Assembly: GCA_017962225.1 (NCBI GenBank)
Contig: JAGCVT010000042.1
Location: 1-32,313 of the forward strand
Source: Lachnospiraceae bacterium
GTDB lineage: Bacteria; Bacillota; Clostridia; Lachnospirales; Lachnospiraceae
Direction of reading: 5' to 3'
Length of the DNA: 32,313 bases
The first letter of the stretch is position 1. Each line of letters begins with the position of its first letter. The notes below the pieces were generated by a model. The model was given only the letters and a program-made list of their open reading frames with translations. It was not told where the DNA came from and made no database searches. This document shows positions 1-7,047 of the stretch, piece by piece. Made by a program: the position numbers and the translations under genes.

Positions 1-172
1 GGATAAGCGGTGGTCTCTTACACCGCCTTTTCACCCTTACCGCTTGCGCGGCGGTTATTTTCTGTTGCACTTTCCTGAGAGTCACCTCTACCGGACGTTA
101 TCCGGCATCCTGCCCTGCGAAGCCCGGACTTTCCTCACCTCTAAAAGAGCCGCGATCGTCTGTTTCACTCAA
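1..172 (-). ncRNA. rnpB: RNase P RNA, type A, 5' portion (runs off window start)
   Basis: Catalytic RNA of ribonuclease P, which removes 5' leaders from pre-tRNA. Read on the minus strand it shows the universally conserved blocks in order: GAGGAAAGTCCGGGC, AGGGCAGGATGCC, GTGCAACAGA, then GGTAAGGGTGAAA and GGTGTAAGAGACCACC. These match the 5' half of bacterial type A RNase P RNA as known from E. coli. The 5' end is placed near 170-173 because a sigma-A promoter sits at the matching distance upstream. The 3' half lies outside the window. Identification is near certain; the exact 5' end is inferred. Confidence 0.96.
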
Positions 173-179
173 ATAATAT

Positions 180-208
180 ATTATACTAAAAAACACTCCT
201 AAAATCAA
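180..208 (-). promoter_or_regulatory. Sigma-A promoter of rnpB
   Basis: On the minus strand, TTGATT (203-208) and TATAAT (180-185) are separated by exactly 17 bp. The predicted start near 173 coincides with the expected 5' end of RNase P RNA. Confidence 0.85.
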
Positions 209-258
209 ACTGCTTGTTGAAGGTTAATTGCCTCATTTTCGCAGACCTGAAAGGGAAA

Positions 259-549
259 TTACGCGCGAAATCATAAAAACGCAAAATCGCACGTAATAAT
301 GTATCATTTGGGGCCGCAAGCTACGTGCGAAATCGTAAATTAATCAATAATTCACGTAGTTTTCTTATTGTAAAGGACTGTAAGCTACGTGCTAATTTGA
401 GAATTAATCAGTAATGCGCGTAAATTATTGTGAATAAATCATAAAAGATACGTGCTTATTTAATAAACATATAAAACCGCGGGTAAATCCAATCCATAAA
501 GCTTGAAAAACTACGCGCGAATTATATTAAAGCATCATAATGCTCGTAA
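259..549. repeat. Array of five degenerate 38-39 bp palindromes, ~63 bp period
   Basis: Five imperfect palindromes lie at 259-296, 321-359, 385-423, 449-486 and 511-549. Each begins with TACGTGC or TACGCGC and ends with a related inverted arm (GCACGTA, CACGTAG, GCGCGTA, GCTCGTA; weakest in unit 4). Unit starts are 62-64 bp apart, and the gaps between units are only 24-25 bp. On the minus strand the cores of units 2 and 3 share TGATTAATT. The array fills the space between the acyltransferase stop codon and the rnpB promoter; nothing else is visible in 209-552. No U-tracts follow the arms, so these are not ordinary terminators, and repeat identity is too low for a working CRISPR. Function unknown. 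Confidence 0.85.
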
Positions 550-552
550 TTC

Positions 553-1560
553 TTAACTCTTCTTTACAAATAGTTTTGAAAGTAAAGAATGAATTCTCTT
601 TTCGATAAGAAAATAATAAAGTCCGCCGATTATAAATGTACTTGCAGCATATAAAAGCATCGTCTTACCACTGACGAGATCAAGTCCTGTGTAATACGAA
701 ATAATAAAGAAAACTAATAAGACCGGTAACTGAATTAGATAAATATCCAATGTTGCTTCACCAATCTTGGTTATTGTTTTCTTCAAAAGATAACCAAAGC
801 CCGGCTTATCTTTTCTTTGATTATTCAGATTATCACTCTTTTTTTCATAAGTTTTATTATCATCATTCTTTGCATTAGCTTTACTGCCCTTGCCGAATAA
901 CCCGGTAATTATAATTCCCAAAAGCATTCCTCCGAAGAAATGAATATATCCTCTCGCGATTCTGGTTGAAAGAAAAGGAATGATTGAGAACTCTGTCACA
1001 TGCGTAATTACAACGCCTGTAATCATAGGAACTGCAAGAAGAATTCCTGCGGGAATTTTGGTAATCTTTGATATAAATACAAAGATGTACATAAGGATGT
1101 AGCAAAGCAAAAGCACGCTTACATACCAGCAGATCGGATTGATTTCAAAGTCTTTGGTGATACACCAGCTTCCCATACCGAGAGCGGTCACGATGCTACC
1201 AAACACGTTTATATCTGTGGGATATCTAAGTGTTCCGTTGCAGAGACGCACATAAAAGAAAAGCGCAATATCATATGCGATGGTTGTCACTATCAAAGAA
1301 GGAAGAAGGCGGATAAGTCTTTTGCCGAAAAAAACGGGGAAAGACATTTTATCCCGTATCTTTTCAATGTAAGGAACCATAAAGAATCCTGACATTAAAA
1401 AGAAAACTTCTACGATATATCCGAAGTAAAATTTTCCGCCGTAGAAGTTTATTCCACGATAAAAAAACGTTCCGGTCAGCTGCTGATAGTGATGGAACAA
1501 AACGGCTGCAGTTAAGATTATTCTGATAATATCCGGTAAAACTTTTCTCGAATCTTTCAC
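553..1560 (-). CDS. Membrane acyltransferase (acyltransferase_3 family)
   Basis: 335-aa multipass membrane protein likely to transfer an acyl group (often acetyl) to a cell-surface polysaccharide or lipid-linked sugar. Residues 13-24 carry the R-x10-H signature of the acyltransferase_3 family (Arg13, His24 in the first membrane segment), followed by the family-typical VFFLMSGFFM near residues 52-61. About nine to ten hydrophobic segments follow, with one polar Lys/Asn-rich loop near residues 223-262. The start codon is GTG with only a weak upstream GAGA, 12 nt after the preceding stop, so translation is probably coupled to the upstream membrane gene. The acceptor cannot be told from sequence. 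Last gene of the udk-led group, followed by the palindrome array. Confidence 0.85.
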   Translation of the reverse strand: MKDSRKVLPDIIRIILTAAVLFHHYQQLTGTFFYRGINFYGGKFYFGYIVEVFFLMSGFFMVPYIEKIRDKMSFPVFFGKRLIRLLPSLIVTTIAYDIALFFYVRLCNGTLRYPTDINVFGSIVTALGMGSWCITKDFEINPICWYVSVLLLCYILMYIFVFISKITKIPAGILLAVPMITGVVITHVTEFSIIPFLSTRIARGYIHFFGGMLLGIIITGLFGKGSKANAKNDDNKTYEKKSDNLNNQRKDKPGFGYLLKKTITKIGEATLDIYLIQLPVLLVFFIISYYTGLDLVSGKTMLLYAASTFIIGGLYYFLIEKRIHSLLSKLFVKKS

Positions 1561-1572
1561 TGTTGTCTCGCT

Positions 1573-3378
1573 TTACTTTACTTCGTATACCCAGATGCCA
1601 TAGGAATCTGTATCTTTTATGAACGGCGCATCGCTTATGCTTGCAAGGCCGAGTTCATCGGCATTTTTTATCTTTACTGCGGAGAAAATATAATCTCCGC
1701 CCATCTTCTTTAGTTCATTTGTGTTTATATCAATTTCAATCTCGGTATTTTCACCGCGGTAAATGTCAAATCCGGTGCCGAGTTCTGCGGTGTAAACAAA
1801 GCATCTGTTGCCCCAGTTATCAAAGTAACCGCGGATGCTGTCATTTGTCGAAAGTTCTTTTTCGATTATTTTTCTGAAATTATGCTTGTATTCGAGCGGA
1901 TAATCGGTTGAATATCCGTCCACTGTATAAAAGCCGTTAAAGAGTGCTACAGCAGGATTTACGCCTATGGAAACCACTCTGTATTCGCTCTTGTCCCGTC
2001 CGATTGCATCGGCTATCTCTGCGTATAAATCTTCCGCGTAATATTTTCTCCAGCTGTCCACGTGATATGTATCAAATACCATCAGGCGGATATTGTGATA
2101 AAAAGGCGACGAAAGATATACGTTTCTTGCATAAATAAATATAATTGCGCACATTACGACTACGGGAAACGCAGCCACGTAACGCATCTTTTTGAACAAA
2201 AATTCCGTTACAAAAACACTTGAAATATCTGTAAGAATTGCCAGTTCAAGAATAAGCACGCACATCCAGCACGCAGGCATTATCCAGTAGATTCTGTTAG
2301 CCTGGAATGTTTTAAATATTCCGCCAAGATTCATTCTTAACGCAACTATCGGCTCCGAACAGTAAAAGCATGTGAACAAAGCATTCAGAACGTTTGCACC
2401 ATAAAAGATGCAAAGAAGTTTGTACTTGTTGTTTATCTGCAAAACCTTGTCAATATGAGCTTTGCCCATAAAATGAACAAGCACGGGAATACCTATTAAA
2501 AGCACGGGTGCCGTAAGCGCAATTATCTTCGAACAGCACTCTGAGTGGCTGCCGCCGATATACATCATTTCTTTAAAAAGAGCCCATAAATCATGGTACG
2601 AATTTAGAACTAATTCTTCTCTGTGGGAAATAACCTTTGCAGGTCCGACTGTACTTTTTATGAGGTCCCAGGAAGTGAAAATCTGAACGACAATTAAGAT
2701 AACATCTGCTATTACGAGATTTCCTATGGAGACATTATGTCTTTTATCAAAGATTGCAAAACCTATTATCGCCAGAGTAAGGAATCCTATGGACATAAAA
2801 CCGGCCCATGCGAGCGTTGTTCCGAATGCATAATATACAAGAATGATAAAATACAGCCAGTATTTTTCCTGATGCATTTTACCCAGTTTTATGAGCAGAT
2901 ATATTAAAATCGGGAAGCCGACAATGTTAAGGCCGAACATTGATTTGAAAGGAAGATAGGAAAAAAGAACCGCTGCCACAAACGATGCGAAAGCGTTATC
3001 GGATATTTCTTTTCCCAAAAGATAAACTCCGATGAAGCCGGTTAAAACGACTATGGTAAGCATAATCGCAAATGCAGTATATGGAGCGAAGTTTTTATAT
3101 ATAAATATTCCCCAGAATGTGGAAATGGTGATCGTGTATCTGTTCTGACCGCCCATGAATTCGGGGATAAAACTTCCGTTTATGCCGAAGTTTTTTGCAT
3201 ACAGAATGTACTTGAAGATTCCGTCATCAAGCTCATCATGAATCATAAAGTATGCATTTTCGCGAAGGATGTAATACGGGATAAGAAACAATAAAACAGC
3301 AAGCAGTCCCGTAATAAACCAGAACTGCCATTTGTATTTCTCGTATTTTAATAATGCATCCTTTAGTTTTTCATTCAT
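1573..3378 (-). CDS. Large polytopic membrane protein, YkoS/DUF6044-like
   Basis: 601-aa integral membrane protein with about a dozen hydrophobic segments spread over residues 18-425, then a soluble C-terminal portion (about 430-601) rich in aromatic and acidic residues. The first extracytoplasmic loop has an acidic HDELDDG motif (about residues 47-53), the position where GT-C glycosyltransferases of the PMT/YfhO type carry catalytic acidic residues. Overall it resembles the DUF6044 (B. subtilis YkoS) group, whose biochemistry I do not know to be established. A role in envelope glycan assembly is inferred from fold resemblance and the acyltransferase next door. Its ATG lies 5 nt after the kinase stop with no strong ribosome binding site, suggesting translational coupling. 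Confidence 0.7.
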   Translation of the reverse strand: MNEKLKDALLKYEKYKWQFWFITGLLAVLLFLIPYYILRENAYFMIHDELDDGIFKYILYAKNFGINGSFIPEFMGGQNRYTITISTFWGIFIYKNFAPYTAFAIMLTIVVLTGFIGVYLLGKEISDNAFASFVAAVLFSYLPFKSMFGLNIVGFPILIYLLIKLGKMHQEKYWLYFIILVYYAFGTTLAWAGFMSIGFLTLAIIGFAIFDKRHNVSIGNLVIADVILIVVQIFTSWDLIKSTVGPAKVISHREELVLNSYHDLWALFKEMMYIGGSHSECCSKIIALTAPVLLIGIPVLVHFMGKAHIDKVLQINNKYKLLCIFYGANVLNALFTCFYCSEPIVALRMNLGGIFKTFQANRIYWIMPACWMCVLILELAILTDISSVFVTEFLFKKMRYVAAFPVVVMCAIIFIYARNVYLSSPFYHNIRLMVFDTYHVDSWRKYYAEDLYAEIADAIGRDKSEYRVVSIGVNPAVALFNGFYTVDGYSTDYPLEYKHNFRKIIEKELSTNDSIRGYFDNWGNRCFVYTAELGTGFDIYRGENTEIEIDINTNELKKMGGDYIFSAVKIKNADELGLASISDAPFIKDTDSYGIWVYEVK

Positions 3379-3383
3379 CTTGT

Positions 3384-5045
3384 TTATACGTTAAAGCAGG
3401 AACCGCCCACGAATTCTCTTACGATAGAGTTTTTGGGAAGATTCGTTGTGTCCATACAGAGGAAATATTCGAGCAGTTTAAGAAGTCTCTTGGCTTCGAA
3501 ATACTCAGGATCTTCAGGCTTTACCTGATAAAGAATCGGTTCCGCAATGGCTTTGAGCGCTGCAATCTCATATATCTGAGCCGAATTAAACATAGCGTCC
3601 GCAGTTTCCTGGAACGGGAATATGTTTTCTTCCTCTCCTCTTCTGACCGAAGGCCACATACCGATGGTTCTCTTGGCCGATGCGCCGCGTGTTCTGTAGT
3701 CTCTTACCATACGTCTTAATAGTCTTGCATCGGTTGTGGGAATACAGTTGTGCTCATCGATGTTAAGAGTCGTAAGTGCAGAAATATAAATCTTATATTT
3801 ACTTTCGACGGGAAGTGTGGAACTCATCTTATCGTTTAATGCATGAATGCCTTCGATTACAAGCACGTCATCGGGACCGAGCTGTTTGAAATTGCCCTTG
3901 TATTCTCTTGCACCGATCTTAAAATTGAATGTCGGAATCTCAACTCTCTTACCGGAAAGAAGCTTGTTCATATCGCTGTTAAAAAGCTTTGTATCAATTG
4001 CTTCGAGGCATTCAAAATTGTAATTGCCGTTTTCGTCCAGAGGTGTGTCTGCTCTGTTTACAAAATAATCGTCAACTGCAATAGGATGAGGCTTAAGACC
4101 TAACGTACGGAGCTGAACGGAAAGTCTGTGCGAAAAGCTTGTCTTACCCGATGAGGAAGGACCTGCAATCATAATAAACTTAACGCCTTTTCTTTTAGCA
4201 ATATCCTTGGCGATTTCACTGATTCTTCTCTCCTGCAAAGCTTCCTGAACAAGCACCATATCGTCAATATCACCCGAGCAGATGCAGTCGTTTAAATCAC
4301 CCACGGTATCGATACCGAGCATATCTCCCCATCTCGTGGCGGTCATCATGGTTTCAAAAACTTTTTCAAGAGGCACAAACTCTTCGAGTACATCGGGAGC
4401 AGTTCTTCTCGGGAGATTTAAAATTATACCTTCCTTGTATTTGAGAACTTCGAAAAGTTTTACATATCCGCAGTTAGGAAGCATATATCCGTAATAATAA
4501 TCATAATATCCGTCGAGTTCGTAGAGATTGATTACAGAGCTTTTTCTGTATTTGATAAGTTTAAGCTTATCTTCCATTCCCTGTGCGGCAAAAATCTTGC
4601 CTGCTTCCTCAACGGGTTTGGTTGATTTGAGTATAGGAGTCGAATTGTCCGAAAGCTCACGCATTCTTTTCTCAAGCTTTTTAGCAAGAGCGCTTGTTAC
4701 CTTAAAATCTCCGTCGCACGAGAAATAATATCCGGTATTAACCGAAAATTCGAGCTTAATCTTATTAATTTTATCTTCACCGATAACATCGCTGCAGGCT
4801 TTCATAAACATAAGCACAGCGGTTCTCTTAAATGTTCTGTATCCTGTGCCGTCTTTAACATCCAAAAACTCTATCACGCCGTCCGCATCGAGTTTCTTGG
4901 CAAGTTCTTTCATTTTGCCGTTAAAAATAGCAATTGCAATATCGCTCGTAAAATCATCTTTAAAATCTTTTGCTATCTCTTCAAATGTCGTTCCTTCAGG
5001 ATATTTCTTTGATTTCTTTCCAACCTTAACTTTGTAAGTATTCAT
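3384..5045 (-). CDS. udk: Nucleoside (uridine-type) kinase with TGS/ThrRS-like N-terminus
   Basis: 553-aa cytoplasmic kinase of the long clostridial form. Residues 1-60 resemble a TGS domain, and about 60-240 resemble the threonyl-tRNA synthetase second additional domain. The C-terminal half is a P-loop uridine kinase/phosphoribulokinase domain with Walker A GPSSSGKTS near residue 297 and downstream AVDDYF and VIEGIHAL segments typical of uridine kinases. It should phosphorylate uridine or cytidine in pyrimidine salvage, though the substrate of the long form is less certain. Start ATG is preceded by GAGAGG. It heads a tight minus-strand group with two membrane genes, a context that does not follow from nucleotide salvage. 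Confidence 0.85.
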   Translation of the reverse strand: MNTYKVKVGKKSKKYPEGTTFEEIAKDFKDDFTSDIAIAIFNGKMKELAKKLDADGVIEFLDVKDGTGYRTFKRTAVLMFMKACSDVIGEDKINKIKLEFSVNTGYYFSCDGDFKVTSALAKKLEKRMRELSDNSTPILKSTKPVEEAGKIFAAQGMEDKLKLIKYRKSSVINLYELDGYYDYYYGYMLPNCGYVKLFEVLKYKEGIILNLPRRTAPDVLEEFVPLEKVFETMMTATRWGDMLGIDTVGDLNDCICSGDIDDMVLVQEALQERRISEIAKDIAKRKGVKFIMIAGPSSSGKTSFSHRLSVQLRTLGLKPHPIAVDDYFVNRADTPLDENGNYNFECLEAIDTKLFNSDMNKLLSGKRVEIPTFNFKIGAREYKGNFKQLGPDDVLVIEGIHALNDKMSSTLPVESKYKIYISALTTLNIDEHNCIPTTDARLLRRMVRDYRTRGASAKRTIGMWPSVRRGEEENIFPFQETADAMFNSAQIYEIAALKAIAEPILYQVKPEDPEYFEAKRLLKLLEYFLCMDTTNLPKNSIVREFVGGSCFNV

Positions 5046-5057
5046 GTGTAACCTCTC

Positions 5058-5145
5058 AATATTATGTAAACTTATTTTATGATGATTGCTTTATTTTATG
5101 CCTTTACTGCTATATTATGTTAACTAAATATATTTTATGTTAACT
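5058..5145 (-). promoter_or_regulatory. Three direct copies of an AGTTWACATAAWAT motif before udk
   Basis: Minus-strand copies lie at 5131-5145, 5111-5125 and 5058-5072. The first two contain the palindrome GTTAAC and are spaced 20 bp; the third has one change (GTTTAC). This is the only intergenic space upstream of the udk group, so the promoter should lie here, but no pair of hexamers fits well (best TTAACA with an 18-19 bp spacer to an ATAAAAT-like box). The repeats may be operators for an unknown regulator. Confidence 0.4.
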
Positions 5146-6512
5146 TAAATCTTCAATTCTTTTATGTTCTCTATAAACGTAAGCTCCATACCGCTTACAT
5201 CCTGAACACTCTTTTTACAGGATGCGGGAAGTATGCATTTTTTGAAGCCCAATTTCTTTGCTTCGTTTACTCTCGCATCTGCCTGTGCAATGGCTCTGAC
5301 TTCTCCGGATAAGCCTACTTCTCCGAAGACAGCGATATCTTCTTTTACGGGCTTGTTGTGGAAGCTTGAAAGAATGGCAACGACAAGACCCAAATCAACT
5401 GCAGGTTCCGATACTTTTATACCGCCCGCAACGTTAATGTATGCGTCGCAGTTTCCGAACGGAAGACCCATTTTCTTTTCAAGCACGGCCATCAGGAGAT
5501 TCACTCTGTTTAAATCCACGCCGTCCGACTGGCGTCTGGGAATACCGAAATTAGTCGTTGTAATAAGCGCCTGAATCTCTATGAAGATTGGTCTTGTGCC
5601 TTCCATCGAGCAGGAAACAACATTTCCCGACGAGCCTACAGGTCTTCCCGAAAGCATAAATTCCGAAGGATTTGCAACTTCCACGAGTCCCTGGTTTCTC
5701 ATCTCGAATACACCAATCTCATTAGTCGAACCGAAACGGTTTTTAACGCCTCTTAAAATCCTGTAGGAAGCATGTCTGTCGCCTTCGAAATAAAGCACCG
5801 TATCAACCATATGCTCAAGCATTTTGGGACCTGCAACATTTCCGTCCTTGGTCACGTGTCCGACTATAAAAATCGAAACGCCCAAGCCCTTTGCTAGTCT
5901 CATCAAAACCCCCGTTGCTTCCCTTACCTGCGATACGCTGCCAGGAGCCGATGCCACATCCTCCAAAAACATGGTCTGTATGGAATCGATTACAACCACT
6001 TCGGGCTTTGTCTCTTCGATTACTTCTTTTATGTCGTCGAGACATGTTTCGCAGTAGAGTTTAACGTTCTCCTTAAACTCTCCTATTCTGTCGGCGCGCA
6101 GTTTAATCTGAGCGGCCGATTCCTCGCCCGAAACGTATAATATGCTTTTTCCCGAATCTCCGAGAGATTTGCAGACCTGCAAAAGAAGCGTCGATTTACC
6201 TATTCCGGGATCGCCGCCTATTAGAGTTAAAGAGCCCCAAACGATACCACCGCCCAGGACTCTGTCAAGTTCACCGATATTTGTTTTTATTTTGTCTTCT
6301 TTTTTTATCTCAACTTTGGAGACAGGGATTATGACGGTCTTTTCCGATGTGCTTCTCTTTGTCGAAGGAGAACCTTTTACGGACTGTTTGTTATCAAGTC
6401 CTTCCTTAAAAGTGTTCCATGCCTTGCATCCCGGGCACTGGCCCATCCACTTCGGAGATTCATAACCGCATTCCGTACAAAAGAAAACGGTTTTAACTTT
6501 ATCCTTTGACAT
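5145..6512 (-). CDS. radA: DNA repair protein RadA
   Basis: 455-aa RecA-like ATPase that promotes branch migration and processing of recombination intermediates. N-terminal C4 zinc finger uses Cys12, Cys15, Cys26 and Cys29. The ATPase core has Walker A GGDPGIGKST (99-108), the RadA signature KNRFG near residue 255, and a C-terminal Lon-protease-like domain (about 290-455). Length is normal for the family and all diagnostic motifs are intact. AGAGGG precedes the ATG. It lies 7 nt downstream of the small 'endosialidase'-type gene and is probably co-transcribed with it. Confidence 0.97.
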   Translation of the reverse strand: MSKDKVKTVFFCTECGYESPKWMGQCPGCKAWNTFKEGLDNKQSVKGSPSTKRSTSEKTVIIPVSKVEIKKEDKIKTNIGELDRVLGGGIVWGSLTLIGGDPGIGKSTLLLQVCKSLGDSGKSILYVSGEESAAQIKLRADRIGEFKENVKLYCETCLDDIKEVIEETKPEVVVIDSIQTMFLEDVASAPGSVSQVREATGVLMRLAKGLGVSIFIVGHVTKDGNVAGPKMLEHMVDTVLYFEGDRHASYRILRGVKNRFGSTNEIGVFEMRNQGLVEVANPSEFMLSGRPVGSSGNVVSCSMEGTRPIFIEIQALITTTNFGIPRRQSDGVDLNRVNLLMAVLEKKMGLPFGNCDAYINVAGGIKVSEPAVDLGLVVAILSSFHNKPVKEDIAVFGEVGLSGEVRAIAQADARVNEAKKLGFKKCILPASCKKSVQDVSGMELTFIENIKELKI

Positions 6513-6519
6513 AAACCCT

Positions 6520-6918
6520 CTATTTGACTATTTTTATGTCTTTTACTTCTCCTTTTGAAAGTTCAACCGAAAAACTTACCTTACCGGAGCCGTTTGACTT
6601 GATTTTGCCGATTGATTTTCCGTCGATTGAAATATCGTATTCGGTGTTTTCTTCAAGTCCAACGGTAATCTGTGAATCCTTGTCTGATTCAACTTTAAAA
6701 AATAAACCGTTATCGTTTTCTTCAAAATCCGTAACATTGGTACCCGGAACCGACTCAAAAAGGAATAAACCGTTCTTTTCGAGCTTCGTCATTGTGTTGT
6801 ATGTTTTGATCTTATACAGATCGCCGCAGTGAGGAAAATCCTCTTTCTTCTGCTTTTCGGGAAGTTCGTAGTTTCCGAATGCAAGTTTCCCGTTTTCCGA
6901 AGTACTGATGATATCCAT
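6520..6918 (-). CDS. Small conserved protein of the Lachnospiraceae 'endosialidase' type
   Basis: 132-aa soluble protein without signal peptide or membrane segment. It begins with a segment reading GKLAFGNYELPEK, then DLYKIKTYNTMTKLEKNG, and ends in short beta-strand-like repeats. Close relatives in Lachnospiraceae are commonly labelled 'endosialidase', but it is far too short to be a sialidase, has no Asp-box or other sialidase motif, and I regard the enzyme name as unsupported. Function unknown. It sits 7 nt upstream of radA and is transcribed from its own promoter behind clpC, with a GGGGG ribosome binding site and a possibly structured ~90-nt leader. Confidence 0.75.
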   Translation of the reverse strand: MDIISTSENGKLAFGNYELPEKQKKEDFPHCGDLYKIKTYNTMTKLEKNGLFLFESVPGTNVTDFEENDNGLFFKVESDKDSQITVGLEENTEYDISIDGKSIGKIKSNGSGKVSFSVELSKGEVKDIKIVK

Positions 6919-6946
6919 TTAAATACCCCCATTTAATATTTGTTAA

Positions 6947-7005
6947 TGTCCCCTCTATCCGATTTTTCTAGCATAAACGCCGGGGCAGATTTCTATATTT
7001 CGGAT
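6947..7005 (-). other. Possible pseudoknot in the leader of the 'endosialidase' gene
   Basis: On the minus strand ATCCGA (7000-7005) is complementary to TCGGAT (6957-6962), while TGCCCC (982-987 of the 6900s block, i.e. 6982-6987) lies between those arms and can pair with GGGGACA (6947-6953) beyond them, with one bulge. The crossed arrangement would form an H-type pseudoknot 30-40 nt before the start codon. Folded by eye only; short stems could arise by chance. Confidence 0.3.
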
Positions 7006-7011
7006 GATTTT

Positions 7012-7040
7012 ATTATACCTTAAAGCAGACTTAATTTCTA
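7012..7040 (-). promoter_or_regulatory. Promoter of the 'endosialidase'-radA unit
   Basis: A perfect TATAAT (7012-7017) has an upstream TAGAAA (7035-7040, four matches to TTGACA) at 17 bp. It lies just past the clpC stop codon and gives a leader of roughly 90 nt. Confidence 0.65.
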
Positions 7041-7047
7041 TAAATTT

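Noticed and set aside
259..549. CRISPR array
   Set aside because: Period and palindromic repeats are CRISPR-like, but the repeats differ at many positions, the gaps are short (24-25 bp), and no cas gene is in the window.
3843..4103. Antisense open frames within udk, clpC, nifJ and other genes
   Set aside because: They lie opposite strongly recognised proteins, lack ribosome binding sites and show no family features.
6520..6918. True endosialidase enzyme
   Set aside because: Only 132 aa, no signal peptide, no sialidase catalytic residues or Asp boxes.
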